Shown here piece after piece: positions 25,478 to 33,712 of a stretch of 37,651 nucleotides of DNA. The notes under the pieces are model-generated. The model had not been told where the DNA came from, did no database searches, and saw nothing but the letters and a program-made list of their open reading frames with translations. Each line of letters starts with the position of its first letter. Position 1 is the stretch's first letter. The position numbers and the translations under genes are program-made. The stretch is from an uncultured Butyricicoccus sp. (GTDB lineage: Bacteria; Bacillota; Clostridia; Oscillospirales; Butyricicoccaceae): positions 1-37,651 of the forward strand of contig CALWMO010000004.1 in NCBI GenBank assembly GCA_944381965.1, read 5' to 3'.

Positions 25478-25769
25478 CAAAAAAGACTCCTGCCCCATAC
25501 AATGGGACAGAAGTCTGAAAATTCATCTTCTGCGGTACCACCCAAATTGATGCAAATATGCACCCACTCAAGCAAACGTACAAATCATACGCCTCCCCTT
25601 GGTAACGGGCGGGAATCCCGTCTCAGCTACTTAGAAATAAATCTGTTCACCTTGCCCTTAGAAGTCCATTCATATCGGCTCTAAACACCTGCCGCAATCT
25701 CACCGCCTGCGACTCTCTGAAAGGCTGAATTCCGAACTACTACTCTTCGTCAACGGTTTATACCTTATG
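25478..25769 (-). promoter_or_regulatory. T-box leader, tryptophan-specific
   Basis: An RNA leader that binds uncharged tRNA and so switches trpB on when tryptophan is scarce. The conserved T-box GGGTGGTACCGCAG is the complement of 25530-25543. The terminator is a 15-bp hairpin (arms 25484-25498 and 25502-25516) followed by a T-run. Stem I elements are present, including AGAGA near its base. The specifier is read as TGG (complement of 25666-25668) in GAATGGAC, i.e. tryptophan, which fits the gene. The leader is ~290 nt and fills the gap between trpB and its promoter. Confidence 0.92.
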
Positions 25770-25775
25770 CTTAGC

Positions 25776-25805
25776 ATTATATGCTGATGCTATACACTTT
25801 GTCAA
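25776..25805 (-). promoter_or_regulatory. Promoter of the T-box/trpB transcript
   Basis: On the minus strand perfect TTGACA (25800-25805) and TATAAT (25776-25781) with an 18-nt spacer. Confidence 0.8.
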
Positions 25806-25862
25806 TAGCATTTTAAAATTTTTATGGGTTTATTTTAATAAAGAGCTTTTTAGGTATTTTTA

Positions 25863-27353
25863 TCACTTTACCTGTGATACAAAGCGTAAAAACGCTTGTT
25901 TTCCGTCCTCATTTCGCTTATAAACGCCCGCATGTTCAAGAACTTCGGCAAATACCTTGCCTACTTCTTGCTCAATAATGCCTGTTACATTTTCGGCTGT
26001 AATCTGATTATTTTTCATAATCTCATAAGCCCACTCGGCATGTGATGCGGTCAGCTCATCAGCTGTTAAGTCTTCACCCTTTACCATCTTGTCAGCTAAA
26101 ACTGCAAGCTCTTGTTTTAATCTTGCTGGTAAAACTGCAAGTCCCATTACTTCAATAAGACCGATATTTTCTTTCTTGATATGGTGCAGATGCTCGTGTG
26201 GGTGATAAAGTCCCAGTGGGTGCTCCTCAGTTGTAATGTTATTTCTAAGCACTAAATCAAGTTCAAAATCATCGCCTCTGCGACGTGCAATAGGAGTGAT
26301 TGTGTTATGTGGAGTATCACCAGTGAAAGCTAAAATCATAGCTTCTTCATCAGTGTAATTTCTCCAGCTATTTAGAATTTTATCGCCTAGCTCAATAAGA
26401 CGCTCTGGGTCTTTTGCGGTCAGTCTGATAACTGACATTGGCCACTTAACAATGCCCGCCTTTACATCATCAAAACCGTCAAAAGAAATTTCGGTTTCAA
26501 TAGGTGCAGTTTCCATTGCGAATGTATAATGTCCGCCTTGGAAATGGTCATGTGCCAGAATAGAACCGCCAACGATTGGTAAATCTGCGTTAGAACCTAC
26601 GAAATAATGAGGGAATTGACCTACAAAATCAAGCAGTTTTCTAAAACAAGCTCTATCTATTTTCATTGGTGTATGCTGAGAGTTAAACACTATACAATGT
26701 TCTGGATAATAAACATAAGGAGAATACTGCATAAACCAAGGTGTATTATCAATAGTTACTGGTATAATACGGTGGTTTTGTCTTGCTGGGTGGTTTACTC
26801 TGCCTGCATAACCTTCGTTTTCTTTACACAGTAAACATTTTGGATAAGATGATGCTGGCATATTTCTAGCTGCTGCAATCGCCTTAGGGTCTTTCTCTGG
26901 TTTGGACAGGTTAATTGTTATATCCAGTATACCGTAATCTGTTTCGGTTTTCCACTGCATATCCTTTGCAATTCTATCACGTCTGATATAATTTGTGTTC
27001 TGACTTAAATCATAATACCAGTCAGTTGCCTTTTTAGGGTCTTCAGCGTATAAGCTCTTAAACTTTGAGATAACCTCTCTTGGCATAGGTGTGAGTCTGC
27101 CCATTAGAGCAGTATCAAATAAATCACGATATACAACAGAGTTATTCTCTAAAAGACCATTTTCAGCGGCATAATCACAAAGCTCATCAAGAGTTTTTGC
27201 AAGGTCAATTTCACCTTCGGTTTCTACTGGCTCATAGCTATCCTTTTTTAGCACTTCAAGCAGTGAGTTCGTAGCACATACGGTATCTTCTGGCTGAATT
27301 AAACCCTTTTCCAGTGCATAGCGTATAAGATTTGAAATCGCTGTATCAATCAT
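25863..27353 (-). CDS. galT: UDP-glucose--hexose-1-phosphate uridylyltransferase, class II
   Basis: The Leloir enzyme that swaps UMP between UDP-glucose and galactose-1-phosphate. At 496 aa it is the long Firmicute class II form, not the ~350-aa class I enzyme. The active-site region reads SILAHDHFQGGHYTF (about 266-280), and the C-terminal half carries HPHEHLHHIKKE. The ATG at 27353 is 2 nt after the galE stop and its GGAGG lies in galE's last codons. It is the last gene of galK-galE-galT. No clear terminator is seen downstream. Confidence 0.95.
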   Translation of the reverse strand: MIDTAISNLIRYALEKGLIQPEDTVCATNSLLEVLKKDSYEPVETEGEIDLAKTLDELCDYAAENGLLENNSVVYRDLFDTALMGRLTPMPREVISKFKSLYAEDPKKATDWYYDLSQNTNYIRRDRIAKDMQWKTETDYGILDITINLSKPEKDPKAIAAARNMPASSYPKCLLCKENEGYAGRVNHPARQNHRIIPVTIDNTPWFMQYSPYVYYPEHCIVFNSQHTPMKIDRACFRKLLDFVGQFPHYFVGSNADLPIVGGSILAHDHFQGGHYTFAMETAPIETEISFDGFDDVKAGIVKWPMSVIRLTAKDPERLIELGDKILNSWRNYTDEEAMILAFTGDTPHNTITPIARRRGDDFELDLVLRNNITTEEHPLGLYHPHEHLHHIKKENIGLIEVMGLAVLPARLKQELAVLADKMVKGEDLTADELTASHAEWAYEIMKNNQITAENVTGIIEQEVGKVFAEVLEHAGVYKRNEDGKQAFLRFVSQVK

Positions 27354-27355
27354 TT

Positions 27356-28348
27356 TTACGCCTCCTCATATCCATTTGGGTGTGACTGATGCCACTTCCA
27401 AGCGGTATCAATAATTGTATGTAGGTCATCATATTCTGGCTTCCAACCTAGAACGGTCTTTGCCTTTTCGCTAGATGCAATTAGCTGTGCAGGGTCACCA
27501 GCACGACGAGCCTCTACCTTTGCAGGAATTTCATGGCCTGTTACGCTTCTAGCTTCTTCGATAACCTCCTTAACAGAGAAACCAACGCCGTTACCGAGGT
27601 TAAATACGTTGTTATCTCCACCGTTTACAAGGTAATCAAGAGCTAAGATATGAGCCTGTGCAAGGTCACATACATGGATATAGTCACGAATACAAGTTCC
27701 ATCTGGTGTAGCATAGTCATCACCAAAGATAGAAATTTGAGGACGCTTACCCATTGGCACTTGCAGAATAAGTGGAATTAAATGTGTTTCTGGGTTATGA
27801 GCTTCACCGATTTTTGCATTTGGATGAGCACCACAAGCATTGAAATAACGCAGTGCAACAAACTTTAAGTCATGTGCATTGGAAACCCACTTCATCATAT
27901 GCTCCATAGCAAGCTTGGTTTCACCATAGCAGTTAGTAGGGTCGGTTTTATCATCTTCTAAAATTGGCACTCTTTCTGGTTCGCCATAAGTTGCAGCAGT
28001 AGATGAGAAAACAATCTTGTTTACACCATGAGCTACCATGCTGTCCAGCAGAACCTTTGTACCACATAGGTTATTATCATAATATTTTAGAGGGTCTTTC
28101 ATACTTTCGCCAACCTGAGAATTAGCTGCAAAGTGAATTACACCCTCGATTTTTTCTGTTTCAAAGAGCTTATCTAAAAATTCTCTATCTCTAATATCAC
28201 CCTGATAAAATCTAGCTTTTTCTGGTACAGCTGCCTTAAAACCTGTTTCCAGATTATCTGCAACTACTACATCACGACCAGCTTCGCAAAGTGCTAAAGC
28301 TGTATGAGAACCAATATAACCTGCTCCACCTAAAACTAAAATAGCCAT
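27356..28348 (-). CDS. galE: UDP-glucose 4-epimerase
   Basis: A 330-aa NAD-dependent short-chain dehydrogenase-type epimerase that interconverts UDP-galactose and UDP-glucose. It has the NAD fold GGAGYIGSH (7-15), catalytic SST (116-118) and YxxxK (Y141, K145). It is full length. AGGAGG is present upstream of the ATG at 28348, and the gene lies 25 nt after galK and 2 nt before galT, completing the galactose operon. Confidence 0.97.
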   Translation of the reverse strand: MAILVLGGAGYIGSHTALALCEAGRDVVVADNLETGFKAAVPEKARFYQGDIRDREFLDKLFETEKIEGVIHFAANSQVGESMKDPLKYYDNNLCGTKVLLDSMVAHGVNKIVFSSTAATYGEPERVPILEDDKTDPTNCYGETKLAMEHMMKWVSNAHDLKFVALRYFNACGAHPNAKIGEAHNPETHLIPLILQVPMGKRPQISIFGDDYATPDGTCIRDYIHVCDLAQAHILALDYLVNGGDNNVFNLGNGVGFSVKEVIEEARSVTGHEIPAKVEARRAGDPAQLIASSEKAKTVLGWKPEYDDLHTIIDTAWKWHQSHPNGYEEA

Positions 28349-28373
28349 TTTAAAAAACCTCCTAAGATTATAA

Positions 28374-29657
28374 TTAAACCAGAGCTACGCCACCCTGTGG
28401 ACGAATATTTAGGAAATGACAGCAACCTTCACCGATTACTGATTCCATACCGTTTTTAAACTGCTCCTCTGTTCCATTTGGTACATAAGCCTGTACTGTG
28501 CCTGCAAAGCCGCCGCCATGCACACGAACTGCACCCTTACTCGCTAGTAACTTATGAGCGGTTTCAATGGTGAGTGTTACAGCTTGCTGCTCTGGGCGAG
28601 ATGCACAATAAATATTTTGCAGACGCTCGGCAGAAGAATGACCAGAACGAGTTACACAAGATAAAAATGCATTAAAGTCTTTATTTTCAAGAGCCTCTAC
28701 CTGTTCGCCCACATGCTTATGGTCAGCAAAGAAATGAATTGCACGAAGTACAGCTCTATCACCTGTCTGCTTACGAATATTTTTGATTTCACTCCAGAAC
28801 TTATCCTCATCAACCTGTCTTAGATAGTCCTTTCCGAAATATTCTGCAACAGCCTTCATTTCACTTGGAATAGCTGCATATTCATCGGTTAAATCGGCAT
28901 GGTCTGCACCTGAGTCGATAATGCACAGAGAATAACCAGATTTAGCGAAATCATAATCAATCTTTTTAACAATAGGATTCTCGGTATCTTCAAAATCAAT
29001 AGCCACCATACCGCCTACTGAACTTGCAAGCTGATCCATAAGACCACATGGCTTGCCAAAGTAAACATTTTCTGCATACTGACCGATTTGTGCTATTTGA
29101 ACTGCTGTGAGTTTTCCATCACAGAATAGGGAGTTAAATATAACACCGATTAAAACCTCATAAGCGGCAGAAGATGAAAGACCAGAGCCACCTAAAACGG
29201 TTGAACTGATAACTGCATTAAAACCCTTAACGTCATAGCCTAGCTGTGTAATTCTAGCCGCTACGCCACGCACTAAAGCGGCTGATGTTTCTTTTTCATT
29301 CTCTTTGATTTCAAAATCGCTTATATCAATAACTATTTCTGGATAACCTTCAGATTTAATGCGAACAGTGTTTGTACCGTTTGGTGCTGCACAAGCGATT
29401 GCATCAAGGTCGATTGCACCAGCAAGCACACAACCATGCTGATGGTCCGTATGGTTGCCACATATTTCTGTTCTGCCTGGGGCAGTAAACAGACCAACTT
29501 CTGTATCTGCACTAAAAGCTGCTTCATAGCTTTTTACCAGCTTGTCAAGACGAGTTTTTAACTCATCTAAATTTGTTTTTGCACCATATACCTCATAAAA
29601 ACGGTTATCAAGCTGACCATTTGAGATTTTCTCTTTCAAAACATTTAACTGCATCAT
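28374..29657 (-). CDS. galK: Galactokinase
   Basis: A 427-aa GHMP kinase that phosphorylates galactose at C1. The substrate motif GRTEICGNHTDH is at 61-72 and the ATP loop GGSGLSSSAA at 156-165. The third GHMP motif (VHGGGFAGTVQAYVP) is near the C-terminus. It is slightly longer than the E. coli enzyme, as usual for Clostridia. The first two codons are both ATG (29657 or 29654), with GGGAG about 10 nt upstream. It heads the operon behind a promoter with overlapping inverted repeats. Confidence 0.96.
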   Translation of the reverse strand: MMQLNVLKEKISNGQLDNRFYEVYGAKTNLDELKTRLDKLVKSYEAAFSADTEVGLFTAPGRTEICGNHTDHQHGCVLAGAIDLDAIACAAPNGTNTVRIKSEGYPEIVIDISDFEIKENEKETSAALVRGVAARITQLGYDVKGFNAVISSTVLGGSGLSSSAAYEVLIGVIFNSLFCDGKLTAVQIAQIGQYAENVYFGKPCGLMDQLASSVGGMVAIDFEDTENPIVKKIDYDFAKSGYSLCIIDSGADHADLTDEYAAIPSEMKAVAEYFGKDYLRQVDEDKFWSEIKNIRKQTGDRAVLRAIHFFADHKHVGEQVEALENKDFNAFLSCVTRSGHSSAERLQNIYCASRPEQQAVTLTIETAHKLLASKGAVRVHGGGFAGTVQAYVPNGTEEQFKNGMESVIGEGCCHFLNIRPQGGVALV

Positions 29658-29700
29658 AATTTTATCTCTCCCATAAAAAATTTTTATTGATGCTAACCAG

Positions 29701-29714
29701 TTTGCTCAAGCAAA
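29701..29714. promoter_or_regulatory. Palindromic candidate operator near the galK transcription start
   Basis: TTTGCT-CA-AGCAAA is a symmetric LacI-type site located at about the transcription start of galK. The string TTGAGCAAA within it recurs in the leader of the neighbouring LacI-type regulator gene. Confidence 0.5.
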
Positions 29715-29742
29715 GCATATCATCTTTTTAGTAAAACTTCAA
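29714..29742 (-). promoter_or_regulatory. Promoter of galK-galE-galT
   Basis: On the minus strand TTGAAG (29737-29742) and TATGCT (29714-29719), 17 nt apart. Both boxes are weak, as expected of a regulated promoter. Confidence 0.45.
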
Positions 29743-29756
29743 TAGTTTTCACTAAA
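29727..29756. promoter_or_regulatory. Imperfect inverted repeat over the galK -35 region
   Basis: TTTAGTAAAACT (29727-29738) and AGTTTTCACTAAA (29744-29756) are inverted copies, with one extra C in the second, covering the -35 box. It is a possible second repressor or an activator site. Confidence 0.4.
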
Positions 29757-29821
29757 ATCATTAACAAAAAATATATTCATTTTTTATGCATATCAACAAC
29801 TATTTGCCTTTTAAACAATAA

Positions 29822-29857
29822 AAAATGCATATGCCTAAAATTAGACAAATGCATTTT
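29822..29857 (-). terminator. Intrinsic terminator of the LacI-type regulator gene
   Basis: On the minus strand AAAATGCAT and ATGCATTTT form the base of a ~15-bp stem with one T:T mismatch and G:U pairs, running into TTTTTT. Confidence 0.85.
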
Positions 29858-29869
29858 ACTGTTATTTTA

Positions 29870-30886
29870 TCATATTTTACTAACACTTTCACGTTCTACC
29901 AAACTGGAAGGAACAACTATTTTAATCGGCACTATTCTTTCTTGCTCTTTTGCTCTGCGAATTAGCAAATCAACTGCTGTTTGACTCATCGCCTCTACAT
30001 GTGTACTTATACTTGTAAGCGGTGGCTCGGTAAGCTCTGAAAGCGGTGTGTCATTAAAACTTATAATTGATATATCTCTAGGCACTTTTATATTAGACTC
30101 ACGAAAAGCTCTCATTGCACCAAATGCCGCCTCTTCGTTAGCCGTAATAATAGCTGTTGGAAGTTCTTTACCTGATTTTAAATAATTTGTTATTATATCA
30201 TGTGCTGCTTTTGCTGTCATTTTAGCCTCTAATAGCAAATCATCATTAAATAAACCTTGAGCCTTCATATAGTCAATAAAATATTGTCTTCTTACCTCTG
30301 GTGCTGGACGTTTACGTTGGTCAAGCTTACGGTCTGGCCCTAAAAATCCGATTTTAGTATGACCTGATGATATTAGTGCATCTACTGCCTGTTCAACACC
30401 TAAACGATAATTTAATACAACCGAATCAAATTTTAATTCATCTGGTGCAGAGTCAAGAAACACAATGTTTTTACTTAAATTTTGTAATGCCTCTATTTGT
30501 ATTTCTGAAAAAATACCGATTGCAAGCACACCATTTATTTTTTCAGTGCCTACAATTTCATATTTGGAATCCGAAAATACTGTCTGCACCATAACACAGC
30601 CCATATCCTGCATACGTTGAGCTGCATGGTTTTTAAGATATAAATAATATGGGTCTTCAAGCTGTTCAGCTGGAGAAAGCATTTCAGCAACTGCAAAACA
30701 CATATTATTTTCTTTAATCACACGCTGTTTTATATTTGGTTTTTTATATTGCAGCTCACCTGCTGCCTCTAAAATCTTACTACGAGTTGCATCACTTACA
30801 TTCATTGTAGGGTCATTATTTAGCACTCGTGAGATAGTAGTTATTGAAAATCCTGTATATTCGGACAATTCCTTGAGCGTTGCCAT
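29870..30886 (-). CDS. galR: LacI-family transcriptional regulator, probable galactose repressor
   Basis: A 338-aa regulator with the LacI HTH (residues 2-45; TLKELSEYTGFSITTISRVLNN) and a periplasmic-binding-protein-like sensor domain (about 60-330). The hinge includes KILEAAGELQYKK. It lies directly upstream of galK in the same direction but in a separate transcript ended by a terminator. GalR is inferred from position; the ligand (galactose or a galactoside) cannot be read from the sequence. The ATG at 30886 has only a modest ribosome site (GAGG), consistent with low expression. Confidence 0.88.
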   Translation of the reverse strand: MATLKELSEYTGFSITTISRVLNNDPTMNVSDATRSKILEAAGELQYKKPNIKQRVIKENNMCFAVAEMLSPAEQLEDPYYLYLKNHAAQRMQDMGCVMVQTVFSDSKYEIVGTEKINGVLAIGIFSEIQIEALQNLSKNIVFLDSAPDELKFDSVVLNYRLGVEQAVDALISSGHTKIGFLGPDRKLDQRKRPAPEVRRQYFIDYMKAQGLFNDDLLLEAKMTAKAAHDIITNYLKSGKELPTAIITANEEAAFGAMRAFRESNIKVPRDISIISFNDTPLSELTEPPLTSISTHVEAMSQTAVDLLIRRAKEQERIVPIKIVVPSSLVERESVSKI

Positions 30887-30915
30887 TTTGTCAAACCTCT
30901 ATTTTTTCTTATATA

Positions 30916-30926
30916 TTTGAGCAAAA
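30916..30926. promoter_or_regulatory. Possible autoregulatory half-site in the LacI-type gene leader
   Basis: TTTGAGCAAAA lies between the promoter and start codon of the regulator gene and shares TTGAGCAAA with the palindrome ahead of galK, suggesting one regulator binds both. Confidence 0.35.
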
Positions 30927-30943
30927 CCGTTTATATTATTTTC

Positions 30944-30972
30944 AGTATACATAATTATTAGGCTGTATGCAA
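30944..30972 (-). promoter_or_regulatory. Promoter of the LacI-type regulator gene
   Basis: On the minus strand TTGCAT (30967-30972) and TATACT (30944-30949), 17 nt apart, about 58 nt ahead of the start codon. Confidence 0.6.
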
Positions 30973-30986
30973 GGATTTGTTATAAG

Positions 30987-31020
30987 AAAAAGACCGTATT
31001 CAAAAGAATACGGTCTTTTT
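30987..31020 (-). terminator. Intrinsic terminator after initiator tRNA
   Basis: A perfect 15-bp stem, AAAAAGACCGTATTC (30987-31001) with GAATACGGTCTTTTT (31006-31020), and a 4-nt loop immediately 3' of the tRNA. Confidence 0.92.
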
Positions 31021-31022
31021 AA

Positions 31023-31098
<76 letters not shown>

Positions 31099-31205
31099 AT
31101 ATAAAACACTACTTAACAGTGCTAAATTATAATAGCATATAATTTAGCACTTGTCAATACTTTTTCTAAATTTTATTTTATTCTATATACTTTATCCTAT
31201 TTATT

Positions 31206-31214
31206 TGATATAAT
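31206..31214 (+). promoter_or_regulatory. Extended -10 promoter of the GGDEF pair
   Basis: TGATATAAT forms an extended -10 with no good -35. Transcription would start near 31221, 44 nt before the first GGDEF start codon. Confidence 0.55.
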
Positions 31215-31264
31215 CATATAAAATGTATTAGACAATCTATCCATATGCTTTGTGGAGGTGTTAT

Positions 31265-32446
31265 ATGATTTTTAATTATTTATTATATATATTCACCAAT
31301 ATTTTATTTATAGTTGAAAGCGGTATGCGTACAAATATTTTTTACAATATACCACAAAATAAATTAATTTCTTCTTATATTATACCTTACTTTTTTATAA
31401 CACTTATACCATGTATCTCATTATTCTTACCGTTATTTCCTTTAACCTTCTTTTATTTATCATGGCTAGCAATTTGTTTATTGCAAGACAAATTATCTCC
31501 TATAGAATACCATAAAATTACCGATTATGCTAAAATTAGATTTATTATCTTTTCAAGTCTGCATATTTGTGTGATTGGTGCTATATCGCTTATAACAACT
31601 TATACATTCACTGAAATTCTTAGAAATCCATACACTCTTTTAAGCTGTACAACAATTGCTATGATTTTATTTATTGTAATGAAATTTGTACTTCTAACTG
31701 TTGATAAGAGCTTTCACTTTGTCTTATATAAAGAACAAAAGAAAGATTTTAGATACCTTTATTATTTTTTACATTTAAGTATAGCAAATATTTTAATTCA
31801 AAGTGTGCTTTTTAGCCTGTCTATTGATGCTTCTGTTAACTATCTTATGTTATCTAATCTAGTTTCTCTTCTTCTACTTGCAAATTACATTTTAAATTTA
31901 TCTATGATTTTTCAAGTAGAACACGCTGAAAGCTCATTTTCTACACTAAATTCATCTTTAAGCAAGGCCGACAACCGTATAAAAGAACTTAAAGCAAACG
32001 CTCATTTTGATGCCCTTACAAAAGCTAATTCACGCCTTTATTTAATACAAGAAGCCACAAGACTTCTTGATTATCAAATATTGTTTTCACTTGTATATAT
32101 CGATTTAAACAAACTTAAATATATAAATGATACTTTTGGTCATCAGGCAGGAGATGAGTATTTACGTGATTTTTCAAAAGCTATAACCCAAAATTTAAGA
32201 ACAGAAGATTTCCTGTCTCGTTTTGGTGGTGATGAATTTATAATTATAATGCCTAATTGCACTCGTTTTGATGCAGTTTCAAGAATTAATACTATAAGAA
32301 AAAATATAAAAAAATTTAATGATAATTTTTCATTCAGTGCGGGCATATCTGATTCTAATGAAGCTTCTACATTAGATAATATTATTTCTATTGCTGATAA
32401 ACGTATGTATGAAGAAAAAATGGAAAAGAGGCGAAGTAAAAAATGA
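31265..32446 (+). CDS. Membrane GGDEF protein (probable diguanylate cyclase), first of pair
   Basis: A 393-aa protein that should make cyclic di-GMP. About six membrane helices fill residues 1-215 and match no sensory domain I know. A short coiled coil (about 222-240, FSTLNSSLSKADNRIKEL) leads into the GGDEF domain (about 245-393). The active loop is intact (RFGGDEF), with DLNKLKYINDTFGH for metal and GTP binding and an RTED inhibitory I-site exactly five residues upstream of GGDEF. The start is ATG at 31265 with GGAGG 6 nt upstream; an in-frame TTG at 31250 overlaps that site. The stop overlaps the next gene's start by 4 nt. Confidence 0.9.
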   Translation: MIFNYLLYIFTNILFIVESGMRTNIFYNIPQNKLISSYIIPYFFITLIPCISLFLPLFPLTFFYLSWLAICLLQDKLSPIEYHKITDYAKIRFIIFSSLHICVIGAISLITTYTFTEILRNPYTLLSCTTIAMILFIVMKFVLLTVDKSFHFVLYKEQKKDFRYLYYFLHLSIANILIQSVLFSLSIDASVNYLMLSNLVSLLLLANYILNLSMIFQVEHAESSFSTLNSSLSKADNRIKELKANAHFDALTKANSRLYLIQEATRLLDYQILFSLVYIDLNKLKYINDTFGHQAGDEYLRDFSKAITQNLRTEDFLSRFGGDEFIIIMPNCTRFDAVSRINTIRKNIKKFNDNFSFSAGISDSNEASTLDNIISIADKRMYEEKMEKRRSKK

Positions 32447-33678
32447 TAGATATATTAAGCGTACTAGCTGTGCTTTTATATACCTTTGGTACATTCGCTT
32501 TTTGTTATGGCTTTACCACTATTTGTTTGACTTTTTTAAATAGACCACTAAATCATCAAAGAATAATATATACTTTTATATTCTTTTTTATAAACTTTAT
32601 AAGCTTTATTTTCTGTAAATTTATAGACCTCGGCATTGTAATAAATTGGATTATATTTCTATTCATTGCTTTTATTCAAACATTCTTTATTTTAAAAGCT
32701 GAATTTTATGCATCAGCTTTTCTATCTTTGCAAGCTAGTTTATGTGGTCTTAACTCAAATTTATTTAGTCGCTCTTTGCTCTCAATTATCTTAAATATTC
32801 CTTTGAGTTCTGTTGGAGATTTTGATTCCAACCTAGTTGTAATCCCTGTTATTATAAGCTTTTTAACATGTTTTTCTATATTCATGTATTATTCTAAAGA
32901 AAGACAGATTAAACCTATTAGACGTATTCTTCAAACACCAAGACATTTAAAATCACTTCTATTGACCATGGCCATTCTTTTAGCTTATCTTTTACTTCAA
33001 AATTTTCTTTATACGAGTGATAAAAATACTATTTCTTTAAAAATTTGGAGTTTGCTTTCGTGCATCTATATATCTTTCGGTTTCTTATGGTCTATAAAAT
33101 ATGCTGTTCGTTTTAGCTATCTTTATTACCTTGATGACCAAAATATAAATTTAAGACGTATACTACACGATTACGAAAAACAAGAACAGAATCTCAAGCA
33201 AGCAAGTGATTATGATTCTTTGACTGGTATTTTAAATCGCCGTGCAGGTGATAATTCATTAAGTATTCTTACCGAAAGTAATATAGATTTTAGTTTATGT
33301 CTTATTGACCTCGATGGTCTTAAGTATGTAAATGATAATTTAGGTCATCATTATGGTGATATATATTTAAAATCTGTTGCAAATTTATTAAAAGATAGTT
33401 GTCGAAGTAATAAAGACATTTTATTTCGATATGGCGGAGATGAGTTTGTAATAGCTTTTGTTGAAATGTCGACTTATGATGTATGCGTTCGTATGCAAAA
33501 TGTGTTTAATGAGGTTGTAAAATTAAATGAAACATCTGATTTTCCAATGAGTATAAGCTATGGTATCTCTAATGATTATAATTTATCCTTAGCTGAGCGG
33601 TTGGAACAAGCAGATACTTTAATGTATGAAATGAAATCTAAACATAAAAAAGAAAATCCAAACTTTATAAGAAATTAA
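32443..33678 (+). CDS. Membrane GGDEF protein (probable diguanylate cyclase), second of pair
   Basis: A 411-aa companion of the preceding gene, with the same plan: roughly six membrane helices (1-230), a short coiled coil (about 235-255) and a GGDEF domain (about 255-405). The active loop RYGGDEF and DLDGLKYVNDNLGH are intact, so it should be catalytically competent. The I-site position reads SNKD rather than RxxD, so product inhibition may be lost; a nearby R is shifted by one. It starts inside the previous gene (ATGA overlap), implying coupled translation and a shared pathway, and ends at a bidirectional terminator. Confidence 0.9.
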   Translation: MIDILSVLAVLLYTFGTFAFCYGFTTICLTFLNRPLNHQRIIYTFIFFFINFISFIFCKFIDLGIVINWIIFLFIAFIQTFFILKAEFYASAFLSLQASLCGLNSNLFSRSLLSIILNIPLSSVGDFDSNLVVIPVIISFLTCFSIFMYYSKERQIKPIRRILQTPRHLKSLLLTMAILLAYLLLQNFLYTSDKNTISLKIWSLLSCIYISFGFLWSIKYAVRFSYLYYLDDQNINLRRILHDYEKQEQNLKQASDYDSLTGILNRRAGDNSLSILTESNIDFSLCLIDLDGLKYVNDNLGHHYGDIYLKSVANLLKDSCRSNKDILFRYGGDEFVIAFVEMSTYDVCVRMQNVFNEVVKLNETSDFPMSISYGISNDYNLSLAERLEQADTLMYEMKSKHKKENPNFIRN

Positions 33679-33711
33679 AAAATCAGGCTGTATAGATTAC
33701 AGCCTGATTTT
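33679..33711. terminator. Bidirectional terminator between GGDEF pair and guanine deaminase
   Basis: AAAATCAGGCTGT and ACAGCCTGATTTT form a perfect 13-bp stem with a 7-nt loop, at the ends of convergent genes. Confidence 0.93.
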
Positions 33712-33712
33712 C

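Noticed and set aside
25436-25498. N-terminal extension of trpB starting at an upstream ATG
   Set aside because: The extra 21 codons overlap the T-box terminator hairpin, while ATG 25435 has a good ribosome site.
29764-29781. Rex-like match (minus strand) upstream of galK
   Set aside because: Only the left half fits; the right half matches at about three of seven positions.
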